Source of the DNA: Burkholderiaceae bacterium
Lineage (GTDB): Bacteria; Pseudomonadota; Gammaproteobacteria; Burkholderiales; Burkholderiaceae_E
Assembly (NCBI GenBank): GCA_016710525.1
Contig: JADJVQ010000147.1
Location: 1 to 13,001, forward strand
Length of the DNA stretch: 13,001 bases
Direction: 5' to 3'
In this document: positions 5,921 through 13,001 of the stretch, piece after piece
Numbering within the stretch: the first letter of the stretch is position 1
How the letters are laid out: every line of letters starts with the position of its first letter
Notes under the pieces: generated by a model
The model's database searches: none
Told to the model about the DNA's origin: nothing
Seen by the model: the letters and a program-made list of their open reading frames with translations, nothing else
Position numbers and translations under genes: made by a program

Positions 5921-8889
5921 TCAAGGGGCCGCCGACGTCGGATCGGCCAGCAGCCGGTCGAGATCGCTCAGGAATCGCGTCACATCGATGGGCTTGGTCC
6001 AGTAGTCGATGAAGCCCTTGGCCCTGATCTCCTCGATGCGCGCCGCGGTGGCATCGGCCGACAGAGCGACGCACCGCATGGAAGCGGTCGGCGGGTCGCG
6101 CTGCAGGCGCTCGAAGACATCGAGCCCGTCGATGTCGGGCAGACTCAGATCGAGCAGCACCAGGTCGGGCCGGCGTTCGCGGGCGATGGCCAGGCCGCTG
6201 ATGCCGTCGCTGGCGACCAGCAGGCTCAGCGCGGGCCGCAGCTCGAAGATTCCCCTGACCAGGGCGACATTCGAGGGGTTGTCCTCGATGTAAAGCACGC
6301 AGGCCGAGTGCCCCGCCGGACGCGTGCGTTCGGGCGTGTCGGCTGGGCCGGACCCGTCGGACGCGCCGGGCACAGGCTCCAGTCCGGGCTGCGGCGCTTC
6401 GTCCAGCGTGACGGTGAATTCGCTGCCGCGCCCCGGCTCGCTGTCCAGCGTCAGCTGGCCATGCATCCGTTCGATCAGGCTGCGGGTGATCACCAGTCCG
6501 ATTCCCAGCCCCTCGACCTTGCTGTGCTCCGCGCCCAGCCGGTTGAAGGGTTCGAACAGGTGCGCGGCCTGCTCGGCATCGATGCCCTTGCCCTCGTCGC
6601 GCACCCGCAGCCAGACCCGGCCGACAGGCGCATCGGCCGGCCATCCTCGCCCGGGCCGCGTGCAGGGCCGGGCGCAGGGCCGGGCGTCGGGCCGGGCGTC
6701 GGGCCGGGCGTCGGGCCGGTTTCGCGGCCGGTTTCGCGGCCGATCGTGATCCATACGCGGCCGGCCGGCCGGTTGTACTTGATCGCATTGCTCAGCAGGT
6801 TGGCAAGCACCTGCCGCAGACGCGTGATGTCGGCCCGCACCCAGAGGGACTGCGCCGCAGGCGCCGTGAACTCGAGTGCGACCTGGTGCTGGCTGGCCAT
6901 CGGCGCCAGCAGTGCCATGCATTCGCGCACTTCATCGTGCAGCGGCACGCTGGTCATGTTCAGCACCAGGCGTCCGGACTCGATGCGGGCCAGATCGAGC
7001 ATCTCGCTGATCATGTCGAGCAGGTGCCAGCCGGCGCGTTCGATGTTGCCCATGGTCTCGCGATGGCCCGCGGACAGCGGTTCGCGCTGGTTGCGCAGCA
7101 TCAGCTGGGTGAAGCCGAGCATCGCGTTCAATGGCGTGCGCAGTTCATGGCTCATGCGCGACAGAAACTCGGTCTTGGCCCGGCTTGCCATCTCGGCGGC
7201 CAGCCGGCCGCGCTCGCTTTGTTCGTAACGCAACCGGTCGGTCACGTCGAGCATCGCGCCGACCGCCCGCACCGACCGCCCGGCCGCGTTGCGGTGCATG
7301 CTCAGGTAGAACTGCACGTCGCGCACCGTGCCGTCGGGGTGGCGGATCCGGCAGATCATCGAACCCTGGCCGGTCTCGCCCGACAGCAGGCGCCGGTAGA
7401 ACCCGCTGACCCGGTCGCGGTCGTCCTCGTGGGTGTTGGCCAGGCCCAGGTTGGCCGGGTCGCCGCGTTCGTGTTCGAAGTGTTCGCGGCTGATGCCCAG
7501 GATCTCGAGACTCTTGGCGTTGCTCTCGCGGGTCCCGGCGACCAGGTCCCATTCGAACACGCCGATGCCTGCGATCCGGGTGGCGATGTCCAGCCGCTCA
7601 GCCAGCGCCTGGCGCTGCGCCTCGGCCTGGATCCGTTCGGTGATGTTCTCGATGACGGCGATGTGCGAGGTGACTGCTTCATCGGGGGCCCACATCGGCG
7701 AGATCGTCACCTGAGCCCAGATGTAGCTGCCGTCGCGCCGGCGCAGGCGCTTGGCCATCGCGAACGATCGGATCTCGCCGCGCTTGAGCCGCTCCCTCTG
7801 CATCAGGTCGGCCGCGATGTCGTCGGGGTGGGTCAGCGTCCTGACGTCGACCGGGGTGATGTCGGCGGTCGAATATCCCAGCAGTTCGTTGTACTTCCGG
7901 TTGGTGCGCCGCAGCTGCAGGGTGTGCGAGTCGGTCAGCGCGACGCCCACTCCGGCCTGCTCGAAGATGGCCCGCAAAGTGTCCTCGCTCTCGCGCAGCG
8001 TGCGTTCGGCCTGCAGCTGCGCGGTCAGGTCGCGGGCCATCGTCAGGCCGGCCGGGCGGCCATCGAACAGGATGCGCTTGCCCAGCACATCGACCTTGAA
8101 CGTCTCGCCGCTGCGCCGCTGATGCACCCAGTGGCCGGCGCTGATGAAACCGGGCGCCTGCGCAACCACCTGCGTCACCCACTCGCGGATCCGCGGCCTG
8201 TCCTCGGGCGGACGCACATCGAGCATCGTGCGCTGCAGGAACTCCTCGCGGGTGTAGCCATATCGGTCCAGGGCCGCCTGGTTGACGGCCAGGAACTTCA
8301 GGGTCTCGAGGTCGTAGACCCATAGCGCTTCGGGATTCGAATCGAACAGGGCACGGTACAGCGCTTCGCTCTGGCGCAGGAGCTCTTCGGCCTGCCGCGA
8401 GCGGGTGGCATCGGTGTGGGTGCCCACCACGCGGTCGGGCCGGCCCTCGGCATCGTGGCTGACCGCAATGCCGAAGTCCTCGATCCACTTGTAGCTGCCG
8501 TCCTTGCAGCGCAGCCGATACTGCGTCAGGTAGGCGGGGCTGCGACCGCTGACCAGCGCGCCGAATTCGCGCCGGGCGCGACGGGCATCTTCAGGGTGCA
8601 GGCGGTCCAGCCATTCGTCGGGGCTGTCGCCGATCTCATCGTCGGCATGCCCGAGCATTGTCTTCCAGCGGCTGGAGTACCGTGTTCGCGCGGTGCGGGC
8701 ATCCCATTCCCAAACTCCGGCGCCAGCACTATCGAGCAGTCGGTTCCAGCGCGATTCGGAGGCCAGCCGCTCCTGCTTTTCGTGGGAGGCCGAGCGGCGC
8801 GCGACGCACAGCGCAGCGCCCAGGCCAGCGCGGCAGCCAGCGCCGCTGCCGCCAGCAGCGCGGCGCCTGAGCAGCGTGGCGTCGCTCAC
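5921..8889 (-). CDS. Hybrid histidine kinase: four PAS domains, HisKA, HATPase, receiver; frameshifted in a repeat
   Basis: About 990 residues when corrected. GTG 8889 follows a weak AAAGGCGGGC site. Four PAS/PAC units span about residues 47-165, 173-290, 300-420 and 425-555. Their ends read GTHTDATRSRQAEEL, MARDLTAQLQAE, AVIENITERIQAE and GAMLDVTDRL. HisKA follows with FLSRMSHELRTPLNAMLGF. The phospho-accepting His is residue 581 (codon 7147-7149). The HATPase shows NLLSNAIKYN, then VRDEGKGID, EPFNRLG and GLGIGLVITRSLIE. The C-terminal receiver shows VLYIEDN, LVLLDLSLPDIDG (Asp codon 6149-6151) and TKPID. The frame changes by one base within the repeat tract at about 6645-6740. A local frame swap near 8800-8870 may conceal an N-terminal membrane helix. 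The start lies 31 bp after the binding-protein stop, so it is probably co-transcribed. No DNA-binding output domain is present, so signal output passes to an unknown partner. Confidence 0.88.
6665..6737. repeat. 12-bp tandem repeats inside the kinase ATP-binding domain
   Basis: Four 12-base units of GGGCCGGGCGTC type (6665-6676, 6677-6688, 6689-6700, 6701-6712) are nearly identical; the first ends GCA instead of GTC. Two further units of GGCCGGTTTCGC follow at 6714-6725 and 6726-6737. On the coding (minus) strand they give two Gly-Arg-Glu-Thr units followed by Gly-Pro-Thr-Pro-type units. They lie between the strand GRVWITIGRE and the DEGKGID box. Unit-length changes would keep the frame. The actual frame change seen here is a single-base event in or next to the tract. 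Confidence 0.85.
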
Positions 8890-8920
8890 GCCCGCCTTTG
8901 GCCCGGTCTGTGCGGCGTGA

Positions 8921-9934
8921 TCACTTGCGCAGGTTCTTGCCGACCGACTGATTGACGAAGTCGTAGGTCGCGACCTTCTTCAGGTCGACATCGCCGGGCT
9001 TGTACAAACCGGCCTTGACCATCTTGTCGAAGAAGTCGCGCACCCGGGCCTCGCTCATCGCACCGATCCCGCGTTCGAGGGCCTCGCCGGAGTCGACGAT
9101 GCCCTGCTGCTTCATCAGGGCGACCGAGCGCTCGATCTCGTCATCGGTGAGTTCGGGGTTCTCCTTGCGCATCATGGCGTTGGCCGCGCTGCGGTCGGCG
9201 TACAGATAGTTGTACCAGCCGCGGATCGACGCGTCGACGAACCGGCGGACCAGGTCGGGCTGGTTGCGGACCATGTCGGCGCGCGCTTCGATCAGTGTCG
9301 AATAGGTGGAAAAGCCGTGGTCGGCCAGCAGGTGTACCACCGGCTTGAACTTGCCCTGGTTCTCGATGTAGATCGGTTCGGCGACCGAGTAGCCCTGCTG
9401 CACCGCCGTCTTGCTGGCGAGGAACGGCGACAGGTTGTAGTTATAGGGCTTGAGCTGTTCGTCCTTGAAGCCGTGCTGCACCTTGAGCCACTGCCACCAG
9501 GTGAACTGCCCGTCCTTGGCGATCAGTACCGTGGGCGCCTTGGCCAGAGCCGAGAAGTTCTCGTATCCCTGCCCGGGATGGGCGATCAGCGCCTGTGGAT
9601 CTTTCTGGAACATCGCGGCCACGACCATCGTGGGCACGCCGTTCTTGACGTTGTCGAACGAGTGCAGCAGGTTGCCGGTCATCAGGAACTGGATCTTGCC
9701 GGCCGGCAGCAGCGGCCGGTTGTTGACCTGCGGGCCACCCTGCTGGATGGTCACCGCGAGACCCGCGCGGGCATAGGTGCCGTCGGCCAGCGCCTGGTAG
9801 AAGCCGCCGTGGGCGGCCTGCGCCTTCCAGTTGGTGGCGAACACCACCTTGTCCTGGGCCTGCGCGGCCGTGCCGGCGAATGCGGCCAGTGCGAGCAGAC
9901 CGGCCGCACTGCGAGTCGTGATGTTCGTCGTCAT
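8921..9934 (-). CDS. ABC transporter substrate-binding protein, NMT1/THI5-like
   Basis: 337 residues, intact. ATG 9932-9934 is preceded by a strong ribosome-binding site. The Sec signal peptide is residues 1 to about 26 (AGLLALAAFAGTAAQA, cleavage near AQA-Q). The mature protein begins DKVVFATNWKAQAAHGGFYQ, which matches the NMT1/THI5-like opening used for hydroxymethylpyrimidine, riboflavin, taurine-type and aromatic sulfonate ligands. QQGGPQVNNRPLL, FLMTGNLL and the Trp/Tyr-rich FTWWQWLKVQ and IRGWYNYLYAD are ligand-domain segments. It should capture a small, often N-containing heterocyclic or sulfonated ligand in the periplasm and deliver it to the permease encoded just upstream. The exact ligand cannot be told. 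It sits third in the minus-strand unit, 66 bp after the permease stop. Confidence 0.9.
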   Translation of the reverse strand: MTTNITTRSAAGLLALAAFAGTAAQAQDKVVFATNWKAQAAHGGFYQALADGTYARAGLAVTIQQGGPQVNNRPLLPAGKIQFLMTGNLLHSFDNVKNGVPTMVVAAMFQKDPQALIAHPGQGYENFSALAKAPTVLIAKDGQFTWWQWLKVQHGFKDEQLKPYNYNLSPFLASKTAVQQGYSVAEPIYIENQGKFKPVVHLLADHGFSTYSTLIEARADMVRNQPDLVRRFVDASIRGWYNYLYADRSAANAMMRKENPELTDDEIERSVALMKQQGIVDSGEALERGIGAMSEARVRDFFDKMVKAGLYKPGDVDLKKVATYDFVNQSVGKNLRK

Positions 9935-9938
9935 GAAT

Positions 9939-9945
9939 CCCTCCT
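9939..9945 (-). promoter_or_regulatory. Ribosome-binding site of the substrate-binding protein gene
   Basis: AGGAGGG on the minus strand ends four bases before the ATG at 9934. It is the strongest Shine-Dalgarno in the window and fixes the start. It would allow the binding protein to be made in excess over the permease and ATPase, as is usual for ABC importers. Confidence 0.8.
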
Positions 9946-10000
9946 GGAGATGGTCTTATCGCCAGCCGGACCGCTACATCTGTTCGGCTGGCGGGCTCGT

Positions 10001-10758
10001 TCATTGTTCCGAATCATGCCAGCGACCCAGCAGCCAGCGCGAGACCTGGCTGAACACCGCAAAGATCGCCACACCGGTCAGCGAGACCAGCACCAGCGCC
10101 GCGAACATCTTGGGCGTTTCGGTCCGAAAGCTGGCCTCCAGGATGCGCGAGGCCAGGCCGGTCTCGCGGCCCGGCCGCGCCGGCGGTGAACTCGGCAACC
10201 ACCGCGCCGATCAGCGACAGCCCGCCGGCGATCTTCAAACCCCCAGGAAGTACAGCGCCGCCGAGGCGCCAGCAGCAGCAGCAGGCGCTGCCAGCGTGTC
10301 GCGCCATACAGCGTGAACAGATCACGCAGATGGGCGTCGGCCGAACGCAGTCCGATCAGCGTGTTCGACAGGATCGGGAAGAACGCGACGATCCAGGCGC
10401 ACAGCAGCAGCGCCGCGGTCGTGCTCTCGACATAGATCAGAATCAGCGGCGCGATCGCGACGATCGGGGTGACCTGCAGCACGATCGCGAACGGCAGGAA
10501 CGAGCGCTCGACCCAAGACGACAGCACGAACAGCCCGGCCAGCCCGATGCCGCTGATCACCGACAGGGCGAGGGCGCCGAAGGTGATGCGCACCGTATAC
10601 CACCACGCGGGCGCCAGCGATTCGAAGTTCTGCGCCAGCGTGCTCAGGATCAGACTGGGCGCCGGCAGGATGTAATGGGGCACCTGCGCGATCCGGACCA
10701 CGGCTTCCCAGAGGGCGATCGCCGCGATGAAGACCAGCCAGGGCAGCAGGCGGACCAT
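10001..10758 (-). pseudogene. ABC transporter permease, NitT/TauT type, with three frameshifts as read
   Basis: About 253 residues when corrected. ATG 10756-10758 starts 13 bases after the ATPase stop. The first frame gives MVRLLPWLVFIAAIALWEAV and helices such as ISGIGLAGLFVLSSW, IVLQVTPIVAIAPLILIYVE and LLLCAWIVAFFPILSNTLIG. The conserved loop follows (LFTLYGATRWQRLLLL). The frame is lost near 10262-10270, again at a run of G near 10241-10245 (GGGGG where GGGGGG restores LGGLKIAGG), and again near 10167 (AAGRETGLASRIL). The end is FRTETPKMFAALVLVS to RWLLGRWHDSEQ with TGA at 10001. It is an inner-membrane importer subunit of the binding-protein-dependent (BPD_transp_1) family, working with the flanking ATPase and binding protein. 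All conserved segments survive, so sequence error is the likelier reason for the breaks. Confidence 0.82.
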
Positions 10759-10771
10759 GATCGGCGGGCGC

Positions 10772-11553
10772 TCAGCGCGTTGCCCGGGCGGGCGACAGGG
10801 CTTCGGCGGTCCGCCGCAGCGCCTGCGACACCTTTGCGCAACGGCCTGCGAAGTCGGCCGAACCGCGCCAGTCCTCGTCGCGCGGGCCGTCGCGGGGGTT
10901 GTCCAGCGTCTCCGAAATGCGTCCGGGGTTCGCGGCCATCACGACGATCCGCTGCGCCAGCGTCACCGCCTCGAACACGCTGTGCGTGACGAACAGGATC
11001 GTCAGGTGGCTCGCCTGAGCCCAGGCCAGCAGGTCTTCGTTCAGCCGGATCCGGGTCATTTCATCGAGCGCCGCGAAGGGTTCGTCCATCAGCAGCACCC
11101 TGGGCTGGGCGACCAGCGCGCGATCGACACGCGCATCTTCATGCCGCCGGAGAGTTCGCGCGGAAAGGCTCCTTCGAACCCGGCCAGGCCGACCGAGCGC
11201 AGCTGCGCCTGGATCGCATCGCGCGCCTGCTCGCGCGACTGCCCCGCCAGGCGCAGCGGCAGCCAGACGTTGTCGGCGACCGTGGCCCAGGGCATCAGGG
11301 TCGGTTCCTGGAACACGAACCCGACCGGCGGCAGACCCGCGCGCGTGGGGCGGGCCGCCACCTCGAAGCGTCCGTCGGAGGGCTGCTCGAGGCCCGCAAT
11401 GATCCGCAGCAGCGTGCTCTTGCCGCAGCCCGACGGTCCCAGCAGGGCGACGAATTCGCCGTGCGCCACACGCAAGGAGGCGTTGGCGAGGGCGACGGTA
11501 CCGGAGTCGAAGCGCTTGCCGACGCCCTCGACGGAGATGACGGGAGAACTCAC
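10772..11553 (-). CDS. ABC transporter ATP-binding protein, NitT/TauT/SsuB type, one frameshift
   Basis: About 261 residues when corrected. The start is GTG 11551-11553 (MSSPVISVEGVGKRF). Motifs in order: Walker A GPSGCGKST, Q-loop VFQEPTLMPW, signature LSGGMKMRVSIAR, then a frame change near 11119-11125. The other frame gives LVAQPRVLLMDEPFAALDE (Walker B and D-loop), ILFVTHSVFEAVTLAQRIVV (switch His) and the end AEALSPARATR with TGA at 10772. Family members usually read SIARALVAQP here, so loss of four bases from a GCGC run would explain the break. The subunit energises import by the permease and binding protein encoded next in the same unit. It is first in the unit, and its start lies 66 bp from the divergent hydrolase gene. 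Confidence 0.88.
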
Positions 11554-11584
11554 GGCGCACAGCCTACCACCGAGCCCCGGTCCC

Positions 11585-11590
11585 TATAAT
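11585..11590 (+). promoter_or_regulatory. -10 element of the hydrolase gene, possibly shared by both divergent genes
   Basis: TATAAT is an exact -10 consensus, 30 bp before the ATG at 11620. No good -35 lies 17 bases upstream. The element is close to self-complementary; read on the minus strand, CATTAT (11591-11586) matches four of six. It sits about midway in the 66-bp gap and could serve the divergent transporter unit as well. Confidence 0.45.
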
Positions 11591-11606
11591 GAGCGCGTCC
11601 GATCAC

Positions 11607-11614
11607 GGGAGGGG
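11607..11614 (+). promoter_or_regulatory. Ribosome-binding site of the hydrolase gene
   Basis: GGGAGGGG ends five bases before ATG 11620 and selects this start over later in-frame ATGs. Confidence 0.7.
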
Positions 11615-11619
11615 CTTCG

Positions 11620-13001
11620 ATGCGTTCGATCCGCACTCTATGCGGCCTGCGGGTCCTGGCGATGGCCATCGTGCCCGCGCTCGGAGCGGTGCTGATCGCC
11701 CCGAACCTTGCACGGGCGGCGATCACCGACATCCGCATCACCGCGGTCGGGCCCTCTGCCGAGGGGCGCCGCAAGGCTCTTGAAGCGAGGTCATATGAAC
11801 GGGTCACCGGCGTAGCCCGTGGCGAGCTCGACCCCGCCGACCCGCGCAATCGCGTCATCGTCAATCTCGATCTGGCGCCGCGCAATGCGCGCGGCAAGGT
11901 CGAGTACGAGGCCGATTTCGATCTGCTTCGCCCGGTGGGCGGGGGCAATCGCAAGCTGATCTACGACGTCACCAACCGGGGTCGCAAGTTCTTCACGCAC
12001 TGGGTCATGGATGGTGCGCCGGCCAATGCCAACGATCCGCTGAGCCGCGAAGATGCCGGCAATGCGCTGCACCTGCGCCAGGGGTACACCCTGGTGTGGT
12101 CGGGCTGGGATCCGGACGCGCCGCTGCGCAACAAGGGCATGAGCATCCGGGTGCCGGTGGCGATGCGCGACGGCCAGCCGATCGTGCGGCGGATCCGCGA
12201 CGAATTCCAGTCGGGCACGCGCGGGCCGGTGGTCGGCGAATTCCGCCTGTCGTACGAATCCGCGACGACCGACCAGGGGCGGGCGACGCTGACGGTGCGT
12301 CGCGCCGAAACCGACCCGCGGACGGTGGTGCCGCCGACCGAATGGCGCTTCAATGATGCCCGCACCCTTCAGGTCACCACGCCGGGTAGCGCCGGCAGCG
12401 GGCCAGCCGTTGGCAGCGTGTACGAACTGCACTATCCGGCGCGCAATCCGTGGGTCCTGGGCGTGGGGTACGCCGCCACCCGCGATCTGGCTCGTTCACG
12501 CTATGCCAACGCCGACAGCCGCGGCGCCCCCAACCCTGCCGGGCCGGGCATCCGTCATGCGCTGGCCATCGGCATCTCGCAGTCGGGGCGGTATCTGCGC
12601 GACCACATCGGCGACGGCTTCAACCGCGACGAATCCGACCGCAAGGTATTCGATGGCGTGCTGGCGCACATCTCGGGCGTGGGCAGGGTGTTCATGAATG
12701 CCGAGTTCGGCCAGCCGTTTCGGACCAATACCCAGCACGAAGACCACCTCTATCCGGAAAACAGCTTCCCGTTTTCGGCGGCACGATCGACCGATCCGGT
12801 CACCGGCGCGAGCGGTGCGCTGCTGCGGGGCGATGGCTTCGATCCGCTGCTGATCGAGGTGAACACCGCCACCGAGTACTGGCAGAAGGGCGCCTCGCTG
12901 CTGCACACCGACCCGGCGGGCACTCGCGACCTGGAGCTGCCGCCGGGCGCGCGCGTCTATCTGGTCGCCGGCACCCAGCATGGCGGGCGGGTCGGGCTGA
13001 C
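11620..13001 (+). CDS. Secreted alpha/beta hydrolase domain protein (Abhydrolase_10-like), 5' part
   Basis: The frame runs from ATG 11620 off the window end: 460 residues visible, no stop. A signal peptide is clear (residues 1 to about 33: basic MRSIR, then a hydrophobic stretch, then NLARA-A), so the product is periplasmic or exported. The body has an N-terminal beta-rich part (YEADFDLLRPVGGGNRKLIYD, LRQGYTLVWSGWD). The hydrolase core contains IRHALAIGISQSGRYLRD, where the nucleophile is most likely Ser320 of GISQS, and VFDGVLAHISGVGRVF, QHEDHLYPENSFPF and VAGTQHGG (candidate active-site His). This is the pattern of the Abhydrolase_10 family, whose substrates are poorly known. The last C-terminal part is missing. 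No frameshift is seen. Confidence 0.82.
   Translation, partial: MRSIRTLCGLRVLAMAIVPALGAVLIAPNLARAAITDIRITAVGPSAEGRRKALEARSYERVTGVARGELDPADPRNRVIVNLDLAPRNARGKVEYEADFDLLRPVGGGNRKLIYDVTNRGRKFFTHWVMDGAPANANDPLSREDAGNALHLRQGYTLVWSGWDPDAPLRNKGMSIRVPVAMRDGQPIVRRIRDEFQSGTRGPVVGEFRLSYESATTDQGRATLTVRRAETDPRTVVPPTEWRFNDARTLQVTTPGSAGSGPAVGSVYELHYPARNPWVLGVGYAATRDLARSRYANADSRGAPNPAGPGIRHALAIGISQSGRYLRDHIGDGFNRDESDRKVFDGVLAHISGVGRVFMNAEFGQPFRTNTQHEDHLYPENSFPFSAARSTDPVTGASGALLRGDGFDPLLIEVNTATEYWQKGASLLHTDPAGTRDLELPPGARVYLVAGTQHGGRVGL

Noticed and set aside
6665..6737. CRISPR-like or mobile repeat
   Set aside because: The units are contiguous with no spacers, and they translate in step with the surrounding kinase, so they are a coding tandem repeat.
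5771..7228. Long plus-strand open frame opposite the kinase receiver and ATPase domains
   Set aside because: Antisense to well-conserved domains; its composition is low-complexity and no family pattern appears.
6886..8325. Long plus-strand open frame opposite the PAS domains
   Set aside because: Same reason: it mirrors the minus-strand kinase codons and has no start signal or motif.

Overview
The window is about two-thirds G+C (judged by eye). It looks like chromosomal DNA of a high-GC Gram-negative bacterium, most likely a betaproteobacterium close to Burkholderiales. The basis is the EttA-type ABC-F sequence (NRVGKIVPPKR-like start), the codon use, and the mix of crotonase, Abhydrolase_10 and NMT1/THI5-type transport genes. 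I see no tRNA, rRNA, CRISPR array, insertion sequence or phage gene.

Layout: (1) 1-471 (+) is the C-terminal end of an amidase-signature enzyme. (2) 495-2468 (-) is a two-gene unit, an unusual crotonase followed by a PQQ-dependent aldose-type dehydrogenase, joined by an ATGA overlap. (3) 2605-4260 (+) is ettA, preceded by a strong leader hairpin and followed by a hairpin-rich gap. (4) 4376-4784 (-) is a small one-helix membrane protein, divergent from a LysR regulator at 4921-5901 (+). A clear inverted repeat lies between them. (5) 5921-11553 (-) is a four-gene unit: NitT/TauT-type ATPase, permease, NMT1/THI5-like binding protein, and a four-PAS hybrid histidine kinase with a C-terminal receiver domain. 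(6) 11620-13001 (+) is the start of a secreted Abhydrolase_10 protein, divergent from the transporter unit and cut by the window edge.

Many genes are broken by small indels: ettA by about ten, the crotonase and the small membrane protein by several, the permease by three, and the ATPase, dehydrogenase and kinase by one or two. Protein conservation and codon use carry on normally across each break, and several breaks are one-base changes in runs. I read most of them as local sequence error rather than decay. Gene spans below are the frame-corrected ones.

I found no obviously new multi-gene system. The points most worth a second look are the crotonase active site (it lacks both usual glutamates but keeps a methylmalonyl-CoA-decarboxylase-like His and Tyr), the 12-bp tandem repeats inside the kinase ATP-binding domain, the transporter-kinase gene unit, the LysR operator, and the hairpin just before ettA.
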